A DNA stretch of 64,000 bases from Hormiphora californensis (lineage: Eukaryota > Ctenophora > Tentaculata > Cydippida > Pleurobrachiidae). Below, piece after piece: positions 1-15,900 of this stretch. The position numbers and the translations under genes are program-made. Position 1 is the stretch's first letter, and every line of letters begins with the position of its first letter. The notes below the pieces were generated by a model. That model was not told the DNA's origin and did not search any database. It saw nothing but the letters and a program-made list of their open reading frames with translations. The stretch spans positions 3,321,342-3,385,341 of the forward strand of contig CM035354.1 of assembly GCA_020137815.1 (NCBI GenBank), written 5' to 3'.

Positions 1-3000
1 CTGCAAGGCCAAAACCAATTGGACTGAATTTTGGGCACGTAGACCGGAACAAAACTGAACATCAGAAATAATCCGTCACCGATAAACTTAGGTCATTGTA
101 AACTTCAAATATGGTCTTCGGATTCTCAAACTGTCCAAACTAGAAATATCTCTATCATCACTGGCTATCAGGAAGTACCAAGCGAAAATCGTTTACCAAT
201 CACTTACATTAAATACGTTTACAAGAAACGTCATTACTTCTTTACTACTTTACTACCTTATTACTATAGCGATACACGTCGACTACCAGGAGATTGTTTA
301 ATAGAATCCAATATAAACTATGTCATTGCAAATATCGTGGGATAAGGGGTGCGGTCAATATATATGAGTCAATATCTTATGACTAATGCAACATTTTTAA
401 CATAATAATGGGATACAACAAAAGTTGCAGAGAGTAAGAAAATATGAGTGGAGTGCAACATTCCTTTTCTTTTTAAAGGGTTGCAAATAGTGACAAAACC
501 CACTGGAAAGTGTGGAGATTTGGAGAAAAAGTGAGAGAGATAGATGAGAGAGTCTCGGAGATGTCATGAGGGGATCTCGCTCGACTCTCGCAGGAGCTAT
601 GGATGGCTCGAACTGCGCGCCTCTCGGACTGCGGCTCTGCATCGTCTCTGACTCTCTCCTCTCCGCCGATCCCACCTGAGATAAATCACCAGGTGTGCTG
701 CAATGTGTACAGTGCAGATTGTAGAAGGAAACTCAAAGCAAACAAAAACATGTGACGTCATGTTTGCCTCTCCCTCCATTTCCCTAGATCCTTCTCTCTC
801 GCCCTCTCTCTCTCTCTCACCATCTCTCTTTCTTTATCTGTATCTCTCTCTCACACTCTTTTTTATTTCTTTGTCTCTCTCACTGCATTTCTCTAGATCT
901 TTCTCTCCCACTCATCCTTCTGCCGCGGGGACAGACAAAATTAACTCAATCTATTGACATCATCAAATATTTTACCCTTCAGTGGCCAGGTCCAATAACG
1001 TTCAATATCACGAGAGATCCTAGTGATATAACTCACTCTAATCCTCCTAGAGATTCCTAAATTCCACGACAATTTCACTGTATCAACTATCAAGGATTAC
1101 TTTACCAGAAAAAGAGAATTTCTTTCACATCATCCTTCACAGTGCCCGTTATGTTACCACCTTTCGAAAACCTCATTAATTAATCAAACTATGCGTTATT
1201 CCAGAACAGACACATGATAATGTTAAGTCTCTATTATAGTTAGGGGCGGTAACGGCTTGAATGGGATACCCAATGTAACAATCTTATTTATTTTCTTTGT
1301 TTTGCATTCTTCCCTTGAGATAGCTGCCAGATTTTGCAGCATTGTTATACACACACCCATCTCTCCACACCCTTGATACTTGATACGGGCATGCTGAGTG
1401 TATTATACCAGAATAGACATTCCCATTTTCACTATTTATCTCTCGCTTACCCTCTCTTCATCTCTCTCCCTATCATTCATCTTACTTACCACCCCTCTTT
1501 CCCTCTCTACATAAGAACTGGATTTGGGACTGCATAATGAAGGGAGAATAGGAGGAAATATTAGGAGGGAGTTCATATTATTCATTGGAAAAGATAAACA
1601 CTGCGAGAGAGAAAATGTTGGAAGAAAAAAGTTATATTAGACAGTAATAAAGAGAGGAGAGAGAAAGGGGGGAAAATCAACGAGAGAGGGGAGAGAGGAA
1701 AAAGAGAAAAGGAAAATAGGATAAACGCTCTCTCTCTCCCCTTTCCTCTTCCCCCCTTTTCCCCCCCCTTTTCCCCCCCTCCTGCTCCCTTTCCCCTTTT
1801 CTCCCTTCTTCGCTCTTCTTTTTCCCCCCCCTTTTTTTTTCCATTTTTTCCTCGCCTTTTTCCCAAACCCCCCCCACCCCCACAAAAAAAAACCATATTT
1901 AATATTTGAGTTTTTTTTTTGGGGTTTTTTTTTTGGGCTTTTTAATTTGCGTTTTCTCGTTTCCAAATTTTTTTTCATGCCAAACCGGTGGGGGGACGTG
2001 TAATTTGAAGTGGATTTACAGCACTGATACAGGGGGATCCCCCTGTCAAAGGTTTAGCAAGAAGAGACCGACAAAAAAAACCAAGAAAAAAGGAGAAGAA
2101 AAGAAAGTAAGAAGAAAAAGATTTTGTTTTTGGAAAGGGGAAAAGGGGTTTTCCTTTTTTTTTCTTTTGCTTTTTGCCCCCCTTCCTCCTTGCCTTCCCC
2201 CCCCCCCCCCCCCCCTCCTTTCCCTTTTTTCCCCCTCCCCGGTTTGCCCCTTCCCCCCCCTTCCCACCCCAAAACCAAAACCCCTCCCCCCCCCCCCCCC
2301 TTTTCCCCCCCCCAGTTGCTTCTCGCGTTCCCCCCTCCATCCCCTTTCTTTTTCTCCTTTTCTCCCGGTCTCCTTCCATTTACCCTCCCCTTCTCTCCCC
2401 CCTTCCTTTCCCCCTTTGGCTTTGTTTTTTTTCTTTGGGGGGTTTCCTTTTCCTTTTTTTTTTTTTTCTTTTTAATTTTGCCCTTTCCCACCCCCCCCTT
2501 TTTTTTTTCCCCTCCCCCCCTTTTCCCCTTTTTTTTTAAAAAAAAAGGGGGGCCCCTTTTAAAAAGCCCAACCAGAAAAGAAAACTGTGTAGTTGATGTT
2601 GAAGAGAGCGAGAAGGAGAGAGGGGGTGGGGGAAAATAACTACCGGTTTAAAATAAAATTACCTTAGTCCTTAAAACTGCCCCTTTTAACCAGTTTTGGG
2701 GGGGGAATCATGGGTAAACACAACGATGAAAAGGAAAACGCATTAAGAGGCATTGGGCAAGTGGGAAATTTGGGCAATCATTAACTAAACCTCTAGGTAA
2801 ACCCCCCACGAAAAAGACGCGGTTCCGTCGACATCAAAGGCCTTTTTTTCCCCACACCCCCGAAACATTTCTCCCGACGAAGCCCAAAAAAATCCCAAAT
2901 TAGGGAAAATTTTTGAAATCTTTTAAAGCCCAGGGAACTTTGACGGAAGGGAATACCGGGGTGATGCAGGTAGGGAGGGCAATCCAAACTAGATAGGCCC

Positions 3001-3242
3001 CTGTATTTTCTTTGTTGAGAAGGGTCTCACACTCTGGCTTGCCAAGGAAGCCGTGGTACCACCTGAAAGTAGTATTCTATAAATACTATATCTCCAAATG
3101 TCAGCACATTATGCCTATTTGCTAAGCAAATATGCATTCGGGTGAATTCTGAAGGCATAAACTTGAACTGGGAATAATTATTGGGTCATACTGTGAGGCA
3201 AAAACCGGAGAAATAAATAACTTTTACACAATGATAATACCT
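1..3242. other. left edge, no convincing gene
   Basis: I see no open reading frame with recognisable protein sequence here. 780-910 is CT-rich simple sequence, 1580-1735 is purine-rich, and 1735-2560 is a homopolymer-dominated tract listed separately. Around 560-690 the minus strand has a short charged stretch that could be a first exon, but no splice partner was found. 2560-3060 is also rich in doubled and tripled bases. Confidence 0.5.
1735..2560. repeat. homopolymer-run tract (possible low-quality assembly)
   Basis: The plus strand is almost entirely runs of C, T, G or A of 3-18 bases, for example the C runs near 2200 and 2290 and the T/A/G/C runs at 2525-2565. No unit repeats. Reading frames here encode only Pro/Phe/Ser/Leu or Lys/Gly/Arg stretches, which is compositional. 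It may be a true polypyrimidine/polypurine region, but homopolymer inflation in a weakly covered stretch looks as likely. Confidence 0.5.
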
Positions 3243-3533
3243 TGTCTCTGCAGGAGCAATGGACTCGCACTTGAGTGGAGAAAATTTGTGGGGTAAGATA
3301 TTTTCCTCTGGGTAAAAACTGTCACTCTCCTCGTCCATGGAATCCACACCCCGGTCAAGGCATGGCGATCTCGTGGCGGTATCTGTCCCCGCGGTGCAAC
3401 CACTCCGATCAGAGGCCCCTTCCTTCCGGTGTAGATCTATATACCAAACACTCTCTCGGTTGCTCACCGGCCGGCTGAAGTAGACGAAGGAAAACGACGA
3501 AACGTTGTAACGCGGTGAAGACATGCCGCCCAT
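3243..3533 (-). CDS. possible first exon of an unrecognised gene
   Basis: An open frame starts with MGGMSSPRYNV and runs about 97 codons to a plausible donor (ACAAG|GTATTA in gene sense). The composition is ordinary protein (SDRSGCTAGTDTATRS, then DEESDSFYPEEN) and not low complexity, unlike neighbouring frames. No downstream exon could be recognised in the degraded-looking sequence at 1-3 kb, and I recognise no domain. It may equally be a chance open frame. Confidence 0.3.
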
Positions 3534-4293
3534 GACCTAAAATTTCAATTTCGAGGACTTGCAAAACTAAAATTTGAATTTATTTTGTGCGCGGCTCAAA
3601 AAAGCCGCACAAACAAAATAAACTTGCGCGTGCTGAGTTTGAACATTTTTGATTGGTTCAAAATTCCCCATAATAACAGAGCAGAGACTAAAGATGGGCA
3701 TCTTGACCTCAAGTATCGAGTGTAAAAGGTCAAGATGCCCAATTTGGAGAAACTATCCGCTTTCAAATTCAAGCTACTGCTAACAAGCTTCTTACTCAGC
3801 AACAAGCTAATTATAAGCTTCACTCAGAAACGAATTGAACTTGAAGACGAGTCGGGTAAATAGTACAACAGTGGTTAGACAATGAATAAAATAACCGTAT
3901 GCCACACAGGGTGTGGTGAGCACACAGAGCTGTCAGAGCATATGGATACCAAGAACAAAACAACGATATTCAGCAAAATTTGTATTAATCATAGCCACAA
4001 TTATTTGTCACAAAACCTATCATATATCACAGCGAACAACAATATTAGGAACAGTGCATATATTCATAGGGTGAGTGCATAAATCACACAACAGGCAAGC
4101 AGGTGAAAATATAAGAAAAGGAAGCTAAATGAAGTGCCCGCCCAGTCTTATTGTCCGTTGAGCCGATGTGACGTTGCACTGATATATGTGACGCTTCACC
4201 GCAGCAAGACCATACTCTGATAACTAGTATTATAACATATCTCTCAATAGAAAAAAGGGGTAAAACAAAATAATTTACTGAGAAGAAGAGTGT
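3534..4293. other. intergenic, nothing recognised
   Basis: This stretch lies 3' of the cyclophilin gene. It contains short A/T-rich sequence and a small inverted repeat around 3690-3740 (CAAGATGCCCA near 3735 against TGGGCATCTTG near 3693), but no coding signal or RNA gene that I can support. Confidence 0.4.
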
Positions 4294-8987
<4,694 letters not shown>

Positions 8988-10054
8988 TCAAAGAACACAA
9001 ACTGGGTGCTGCACGTCAGCCCCGTGACGTTGTTTCCTCGTTTTGGGATTGTTTGCGGAGGTTCCTACCGCGCAATAACAGAACGCGCGGCGAGACTTTA
9101 CTTATCAGTTGCGCGCCGTAATGGTGTGCTTTTCTTTATTTGGATGTCTTCGCGTCATCCAAACACGCCCTGTTGAGAATGTGTCACTTGGCACCCGAAA
9201 GGGCGATATCAGCAGGAAGACTTTCGGAATGCCGGGAAAATATTCATTGGACTGAGCTTTATAGCAAGAAAAAGAAAACATCGTCGTTTTTTACAAAATA
9301 GGGTAGGATTCCTACAATTATAGATGAAAGAATGTAGTATTATCACTTTTGTACAAGAAAACAAAAACTAAAATAACAATTTTCAATAAGTGTCCATGTC
9401 TCTCTGATATTAAGTCTCTTTTCTGTTAGCCTGGTTGTGACATTGTGACAGTTCCCTCTATTATAGGATTAGCTGGGTGGGGGATTCAGTTTAGTCCTCA
9501 CTCCTTCTTTGGCCATCTACTGCTGCATCTGTTATAATAGTACATTGGAGTGCCATTTCTCTCTTTCTAACCGCTGTAAGTCGGGGGACTGTCCGCTGAA
9601 AGAAAAGGAATGTGTGAGTGTAACAGCATTTCTTAAAGATATACCGGGATCAAATTACACGCACAGCAAGTAAAGCTTAAACGTTGTACAGGCTAGAAGT
9701 AAAGTGCAATATCTCTTTCACTATCTATTTTTCACTATATCTCTCTCAAAATTACCGTTTTATTATAACGGCAGTGCTGGCTCACATTTCACGATAAATC
9801 ATCACCTCCTTTCATTCATTCATTCCTCGACTAATGATAAGACACACACTCTCTCGCCAGCAGATTTTAACAGCAATACAAATATCGCTCTTCCATTACA
9901 CTGTTGTATTGTCTAAACAATCATGAGGCTATGATTCATACACAGGCATTCACACTTTCTCATTTCTATACTCTGAAACAGGCAGATCAAACAATAATCA
10001 AGAGCTGCAGTGATCAGTGTTAAAACATCAAGACGTGTAATTAGGAAGGCGGTA
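8988..10054. other. intergenic, upstream of PPIB
   Basis: This stretch holds the presumed promoter of the cyclophilin gene (minus) on its left and the 3' side of the first CD20-like gene on its right. Apart from the ACGT pair at 9012-9031 I see no defined element. Confidence 0.4.
9012..9031 (-). promoter_or_regulatory. possible unfolded-protein-response type element upstream of PPIB
   Basis: About 25-45 bp upstream of the cyclophilin start codon the gene-sense strand reads AACGTCACGGGGCTGACGTG, two ACGT cores 10 bp apart. The second matches the TGACGTG core of the XBP1/ATF6-bound UPRE. ER cyclophilins are ER-stress inducible in vertebrates. Function here is inference, and the site may lie within the 5' UTR. 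Confidence 0.35.
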
Positions 10055-12141
10055 TTATACCGTTATTGTTATCGTAGTACAACAGGGAGGCTTCCGCCTC
10101 TGAAAAAGGGGAGGAGAGTGGAGAGCGAGAGAAAGAGTGAGTATTGAAAATGGAGAGGAGAGTGTTGGGGAAGGAAGAAGGAGAGATTGGTAGAGTGGAA
10201 TAGAGAGGAGAGGGATAGAGAGTTCAGAGAGGGACATGAGAAATTGAAAGAGATCCCGTCTAAAGTCACCTTCAAGATCAACATTGTCATAGATATTGTC
10301 CAAGTCAGCCAGTTGTGATGCTGGTGAGTCTACTCTGTCAGTCTGTATGTTGGTCTGTCCGTCTGATGACATGATATAGAACTGTCATTATATTTGGTCT
10401 GTCTGTCAGCATTTTACAGAATATATTGATCACTCATTTTAAGGTTATTTATCACATTTTTACCTGGGATATGGGCCACAGATACAGGAACGGGTGCCAC
10501 CTGAACCGAGCCGGGTGTGTACATGGGAGGGTATTGTTGCTGTTGCTGGGGAGGGTATTGTTGCTGTTGCTGTTGCGGGGGTTGCTGAACATACATCACC
10601 TGGGTCTGAGGGAGGAGGGGAATGTGAATTAGGGCCATGAGACCAGGAAAAATGATACACTTAGGATTAAAGTTATTTTACAGAATATTAGAGCGACTAC
10701 AAATAAGTGTTTCTATGATTCGAGGTCTACTAAATAGCTTTGTTCCAAATTACCTGGGGCATGACCTGTGTTTGTGGCATTGAAACTGGGGCAGACGTCT
10801 GTTGTAGTTGTCTAGATTGTCTAACGTTCTGAAAAACATAAGGGATGGTAAGGATTCGGTTCTGCTAATTCGACAGACATACCAACGACATGTTACTGAA
10901 TATCTAATGACGTTCCCAAGCAATTTGAATTGGGAGGGAAGTGAGAACCACTTACCGCATTACAGCAGGTATGACAAGATGCGTAGAATCCCCATACCAA
11001 CATGAATATCAGCTGTAACACAAGGTGAACTGTAATGATCCATCTCACATTCGCCAATCCGTATCCTGAAAAGATTTGTATTGTATACACAACAACAACC
11101 CTATTTTTTCTAGTATCTCGTGCTCTGAACACTACTAGATGTTACAGGTGACCACCCTCACCATGGATCAAGCCAGGTGGAATAATAATAATTACTTACG
11201 AAGGTCACTATTGAATCCAGCACAGAGTCCAATGGCAACAGGGTAAGCACAGAATCCAGTAATAAGGGTCATCGTGGCCAACATCACACCCTGAGCAAAC
11301 AAGGATATATTATTAGAGGGAGGGAGAGAGAGCTGAGGGAGAGAAGTTGACTGTGGATCTAGGGGTACCTACAGCCTACTGAAAGGGAAGTATGAAGTTA
11401 TAACTTACATTGGGCCTGCTTCGTGTACGGTAAACAGAGAATCCCAGAGCCGCCATCATGTAACCCTGGGATAAGAAGTAATAGTAGTAAAATTAGAATT
11501 ACAGAGGTGGGTATTATTGCACTGGCAAACTAAAAGATGGCCAAATACTGCAAACAACAACTGAAAGATGGCCAAATACCTTGGTAACGAAGTTACCCCT
11601 CCCTTGCCGGCGCGCGAAGCGCGCCAAACGAAGGCCGCGAAGCGGCCTGAGTGTGAGGTGTCTTGGATACCAACCAAATACCGCAAATAAAACAACAGCA
11701 GAATTATGTTAATACATACCACGGTAGCGACCCACATTGTATCACCAAGCAGGCTCTTTTGGGTCGTGGTATAATCGTAGTAGTAGTAATAATTCTTCTC
11801 TTCAGCTAGGTCGTAGTTGACAGTGTTCTCAACAACTTTTTCCGAATCTACAATACCAAGAATAACCTGATAGGAGAGTACAATTAATTATTAAGGATCG
11901 AATCATTGACTGCAGAGAGGTGGAAAACTAGGAAAGCTTTCGAAAGGTGAATTATGTCCAGATTTTATTATTCATACGGAGACCCGGTCGGACAAGTCAA
12001 ATCTCCGAAACAGCTCCAAACACCTCTCAGACCTACCTGGATCGTTGAGAGGACAGCAGCAATGATGCTCATAACAAGATGAAACTTTGCATTAGCAGCA
12101 GTCACATAGGGATGCTTTGGAGGAGCCTCCGTCTCAGTCAT
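10055..12141 (-). CDS. CD20/MS4A-like four-transmembrane protein, copy A
   Basis: Exons about 12037-12141, 11720-11866, 11409-11465, 11200-11290, 10956-11065, 10754-10828 and 10464-10605 join in frame, and a last exon from about 10323 to a stop at 10055 fits the splice phase. The protein has a short N-terminus and four hydrophobic segments: FHLVMSIIAAVLSTIQVI, MWVATVVGYMMAALGF, VMLATMTLITGFCAYPV and ITVHLVLQLIFMLVWGFY. A Tyr-rich first extracellular loop follows TM1, and a Gln/Pro-rich cytoplasmic tail (YVQQPPQQQQQQYPP) follows TM4. The TM2 pattern followed by a YRTRSRPN loop and TM3 resembles the CD20/MS4A fold. Other tetraspan families are possible. The C-terminal exon is the least certain part. 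It shares an identical 57 bp third exon position with the neighbouring paralogue. Confidence 0.75.
11609..11647. repeat. two GC-rich mini-hairpins with GAA loops
   Basis: GGCGCGC-GAA-GCGCGCC (11609-11625) and GGCCGC-GAA-GCGGCC (11633-11647) stand in tandem, separated by AAACGAA. Both contain GCGAAGC, known as an unusually stable DNA mini-hairpin. They lie in an intron of CD20-like gene A in otherwise AT-rich sequence. Confidence 0.7.
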
Positions 12142-12916
12142 CCTAACTATACAATAGAGATGGGTGTTAGCAGTAATGAAATAGAGATAGGTCAGATAGG
12201 TGTTAGATAGGTGTTAGAAACAGGAGTAATGAAATTAAATAGAGACTGTCAAATATTTTCATGGGTCTTCAAGGATTAGGTTGTTAGTTTAGGAGTTATT
12301 TTATAGTCTGGAATAGGGGATTAAAGACAACCCAGCACCCACAAATTATAATTAACGCATGGGGTATGCGGTGATGCAGCTACCGTATATTGCGGGAGTT
12401 TTGTGGGAGATGGCTTAGTGGCACAGTAATTACCAGGAATTATAAATCAAACTAACATAAAGTACAATAAGAATATTACCATGGAATCTAAATAATCACA
12501 TTATATAAACATTAAACACCATGCGGCTACTAAAATGATGTAAAATGGATTATGGAACATCTTTTGTTTGGGCTAGTAACGGTTTTTAAATCGCCCGTGA
12601 TGTGACAGGGAATCTATAATAATAAGTAAGTACTTCACTACAGTAAAGATCCGAGTACATTCAGTATAACCAGGATGATGGGTAACATGTTAACAGTGTA
12701 AAGAAAAAGATAGCTCATATCTGGGTATATCCGGGATTATATCTCTTAGATACCAGACTGGTGACCGGTCAGCTATGACTGGTATTACCAGTCATAACTG
12801 TCAGGTGTTGTTGAATATCAACTAAGCACTATACATAACTAATATTTAATCACATTGTAATTGTCTCTTCAGTACATAGAAGGAATAGGGATCATCGACC
12901 CCAGCAATTCCCTCGT

Positions 12917-15900
12917 TTATGCCTCTGTGTAGGCCGGAGGGGGAGCGACTTGCATATGACCTAAGAGGATATAGGTGTGTTAATAAACATAATACCGGTA
13001 GCAGTTTTGGTCTGTTAATGAGATAATAACATATAAAAGAGAGTTGTTGTTTATATGGAAAGTATGCTGCAGAATTGTTCAGCAATTTATATTAAATGGA
13101 AAGTGTGCTATACCAAGGTAAAGAAGTGTGCTTCAGCCGGACAGCAAAACTTGAGAGTACCCTGGGAAATATACAGGGTGTGAACTGCATGTCGTGTTTG
13201 CTAGTCGCGAGCGCGCTTGCGAGACAAGCAAACACGTCAAGGTTCATTAACAAGCATGCTGCTCAGTCATTTTAGATTTAATACACAATGTAAGGATACC
13301 ATGTAATAGGTGAGACTCTTGCCGTCACCCTCGTTCAAGTCCCGTGAAAAACGGAGCAGTACACGCAAACTGATGCCCATTTTCCTCGCGTGACCCCGAT
13401 TCAGCAGTTTGAGACACCAACTCTTTAGGGGGCCATATCTCAGGAACCAGACAAGATAGGAAAAATCGCCGTCTAATGAGGCGTACAGTTTTTAATCTAG
13501 TTTACCACTGTACCGGCCGTTTCACTCTCCGACCTAAAACAAAAATCGCAACCCCACAAAACTTCAAAATAATGAAATTCGCATCTCGCATGTCGTGTTG
13601 CATGTCGTGTTGCATGTCGTGTCATGTTATTGACGCGCTCGCGTTCAACTCTCACACAGCAGCTGCAGAACATGGCGGGAAACATCGAGGAGTAGAGAGA
13701 GGGTCAGTGCCGAATCAAATATTTCTTGATCTTGATCTACTCCATCTCTCAGCTATCCTACCCCTCATCAACTCGATCTCTCAGCTACCCTACCCCTCAT
13801 CTACTCCATCTTTCAGCTACCCTACCCCTCATCTACTCCATCTTTCAGCTACCCTACCCTTTATCTAGTCCATCTCTCAGCTACCCCATCTCTCAGCTTC
13901 CCTATTAGGGAAGCATAGAGATGGAAACTATCAGGGGTAGGGAATCCCTATCCTTAATCGTTTCCATCTCTCCGCTACCCTACTCCTCATCTACTCCATC
14001 TTTCAGCTACCCTACCCCTAATCTAGTCCATCTCTCCGCTACCCTACTCCTCATCTACTCCATCTCTCAGATACCCTACCTCCCATTTACTCCATCTCTC
14101 AGCTTACCTACCTCCCATTTACTCCATCTATCAGCTTCCCTACCTCCCATTTACTCCATCTCTCAGCTTCCCTACCTCCCATTTATTCCATCCCTCAGCT
14201 ACCCTACCTCCCATTTGATCCTGTCTGGCGCCGCGACCCATCTGAGCGCACTGTTGAGAATCAAATTGGGGTCTGGCGCCGCCAGACAGATTTGATCCAT
14301 CTCTCAGCTTCCCTACCTCCCATTTACTCCATTTCTCAGCTTCCCTACCTCTCATTTAGTACTCCATCTCTCAGCTACCCTACCTCCCATTTACTCCATC
14401 TCTCAGCTTCCCTACCTCCCATTTACTCCATCTCTCAGCTACCCTACCTCCCATTTACTCCATCTCTCAGCTACCTTACCTTCCATTTACTCCATCTCTC
14501 AGCTTCCCTTCCTCCCATTTACTCCATCTCTCAGCTACCCTACCTCTCATGTACTCCATCTCTCAGCTTCCCTACCTCCCATTTACTCCATCTCTCAGCT
14601 TCCCTACCTCCCATTTACTCCATCCCTCAGCTTCCCTACCTCCCATTTACTCCATCTCTCAGCTACCCTACCACCCATTTACTCCATCTCTCAGCTTTCC
14701 TACCTCCCATTTACTCCATATCTCAGCTTCCCTACCTGCCATTTACTCCATCTCTCAGATACCCTACCTCCCATTTACTCCATCTCTCAGCTTACCTACC
14801 TCCCATTTACTCCATCTCTCAGCTTCCCTACCTCCCATTTACTCCATCTCTCAGCTTCCCTACCTCCCATTTACTCCATCTCTCAGGGGTAGGAATGTTA
14901 GGATAATTGAGAGATGGAGTAAATGGGAGGTAGGGAAGCTGAGAGATGGAGTAAATGGGAGGTAGGGAAGCTGAGAGATGGAGTAAATGGGAGGTAGGGA
15001 AGGTAAGCGATGGAGTAAATGGGATGTAGGGTATCTGAAAGATGGAGTAAATGGCAGGTAGGGAAGCTGAGATATGGAGTAAATGGGAGGTAGGTAAGCT
15101 GAGAGATGGAGTAAATGGGAGGTAGGGTATCTGAGAGATGGAGTAAATGGCAGGTAGGGAAGCTGAGATATGGAGTAAATGGGAGGTAGGAAAGCTGAGA
15201 GATGGAGTAAATGGGTGGTAGGGTAGCTGAGAGATGGAGTAAATGGGAGGTAGGGAAGCAGAGGGATGGAGTAAATGGGAGGTAGGGAAGCTGAGAGATG
15301 GAGTAAATGGGAGGTAGGGAAGCTGAGAGATGGAGTAAATGGGAGGTAGGGAAGCTGAGAGATGGAGTAAATGGGAGGAAGGGAAGCTGAGAGATGGAGT
15401 AAATGGGAGGTAGGGAAGCTGAGAGATGGAGTAAATGGGAGGTAGGGTAGCTGAGAGATGGAGTAAATGGGAGGTAGGGAAGTTGAGAGATGGAGTAAAT
15501 GGGAGGTAGGGTAGCTGAGAGATGGAGTAAATGGGAGGTAGGGTAGCAGAGAGATGGACTAGATTAGGGGTAGGGTAGCTGAGAGATGGAGTTGATGAGG
15601 GCTAGGGAAGCATAGAGATGGAAACGATTATGGATAGGGATTCCCTACCCCTGATCGTTTCCATCTCTATGCTTCCCTAATAGGGAAGCTGAGAGATGGA
15701 GTAGATGAGGAGTAGGGTAGCTGAGAGATGGACTAGATAAGGGGTAGGGTAGCTGAAAGATGGAGTAGATGAGGGGTAGGGTAGCTGAAAGATGGAGTAG
15801 ATGGGAGGTAGGGAAGCTGAGAGATGGAGTAAATGGGATGTAGGGTAGCTGAGAGGTGGAGTAAATGGGAGGAAGGGAAGCTGAGAGATGGAGTAAATGG

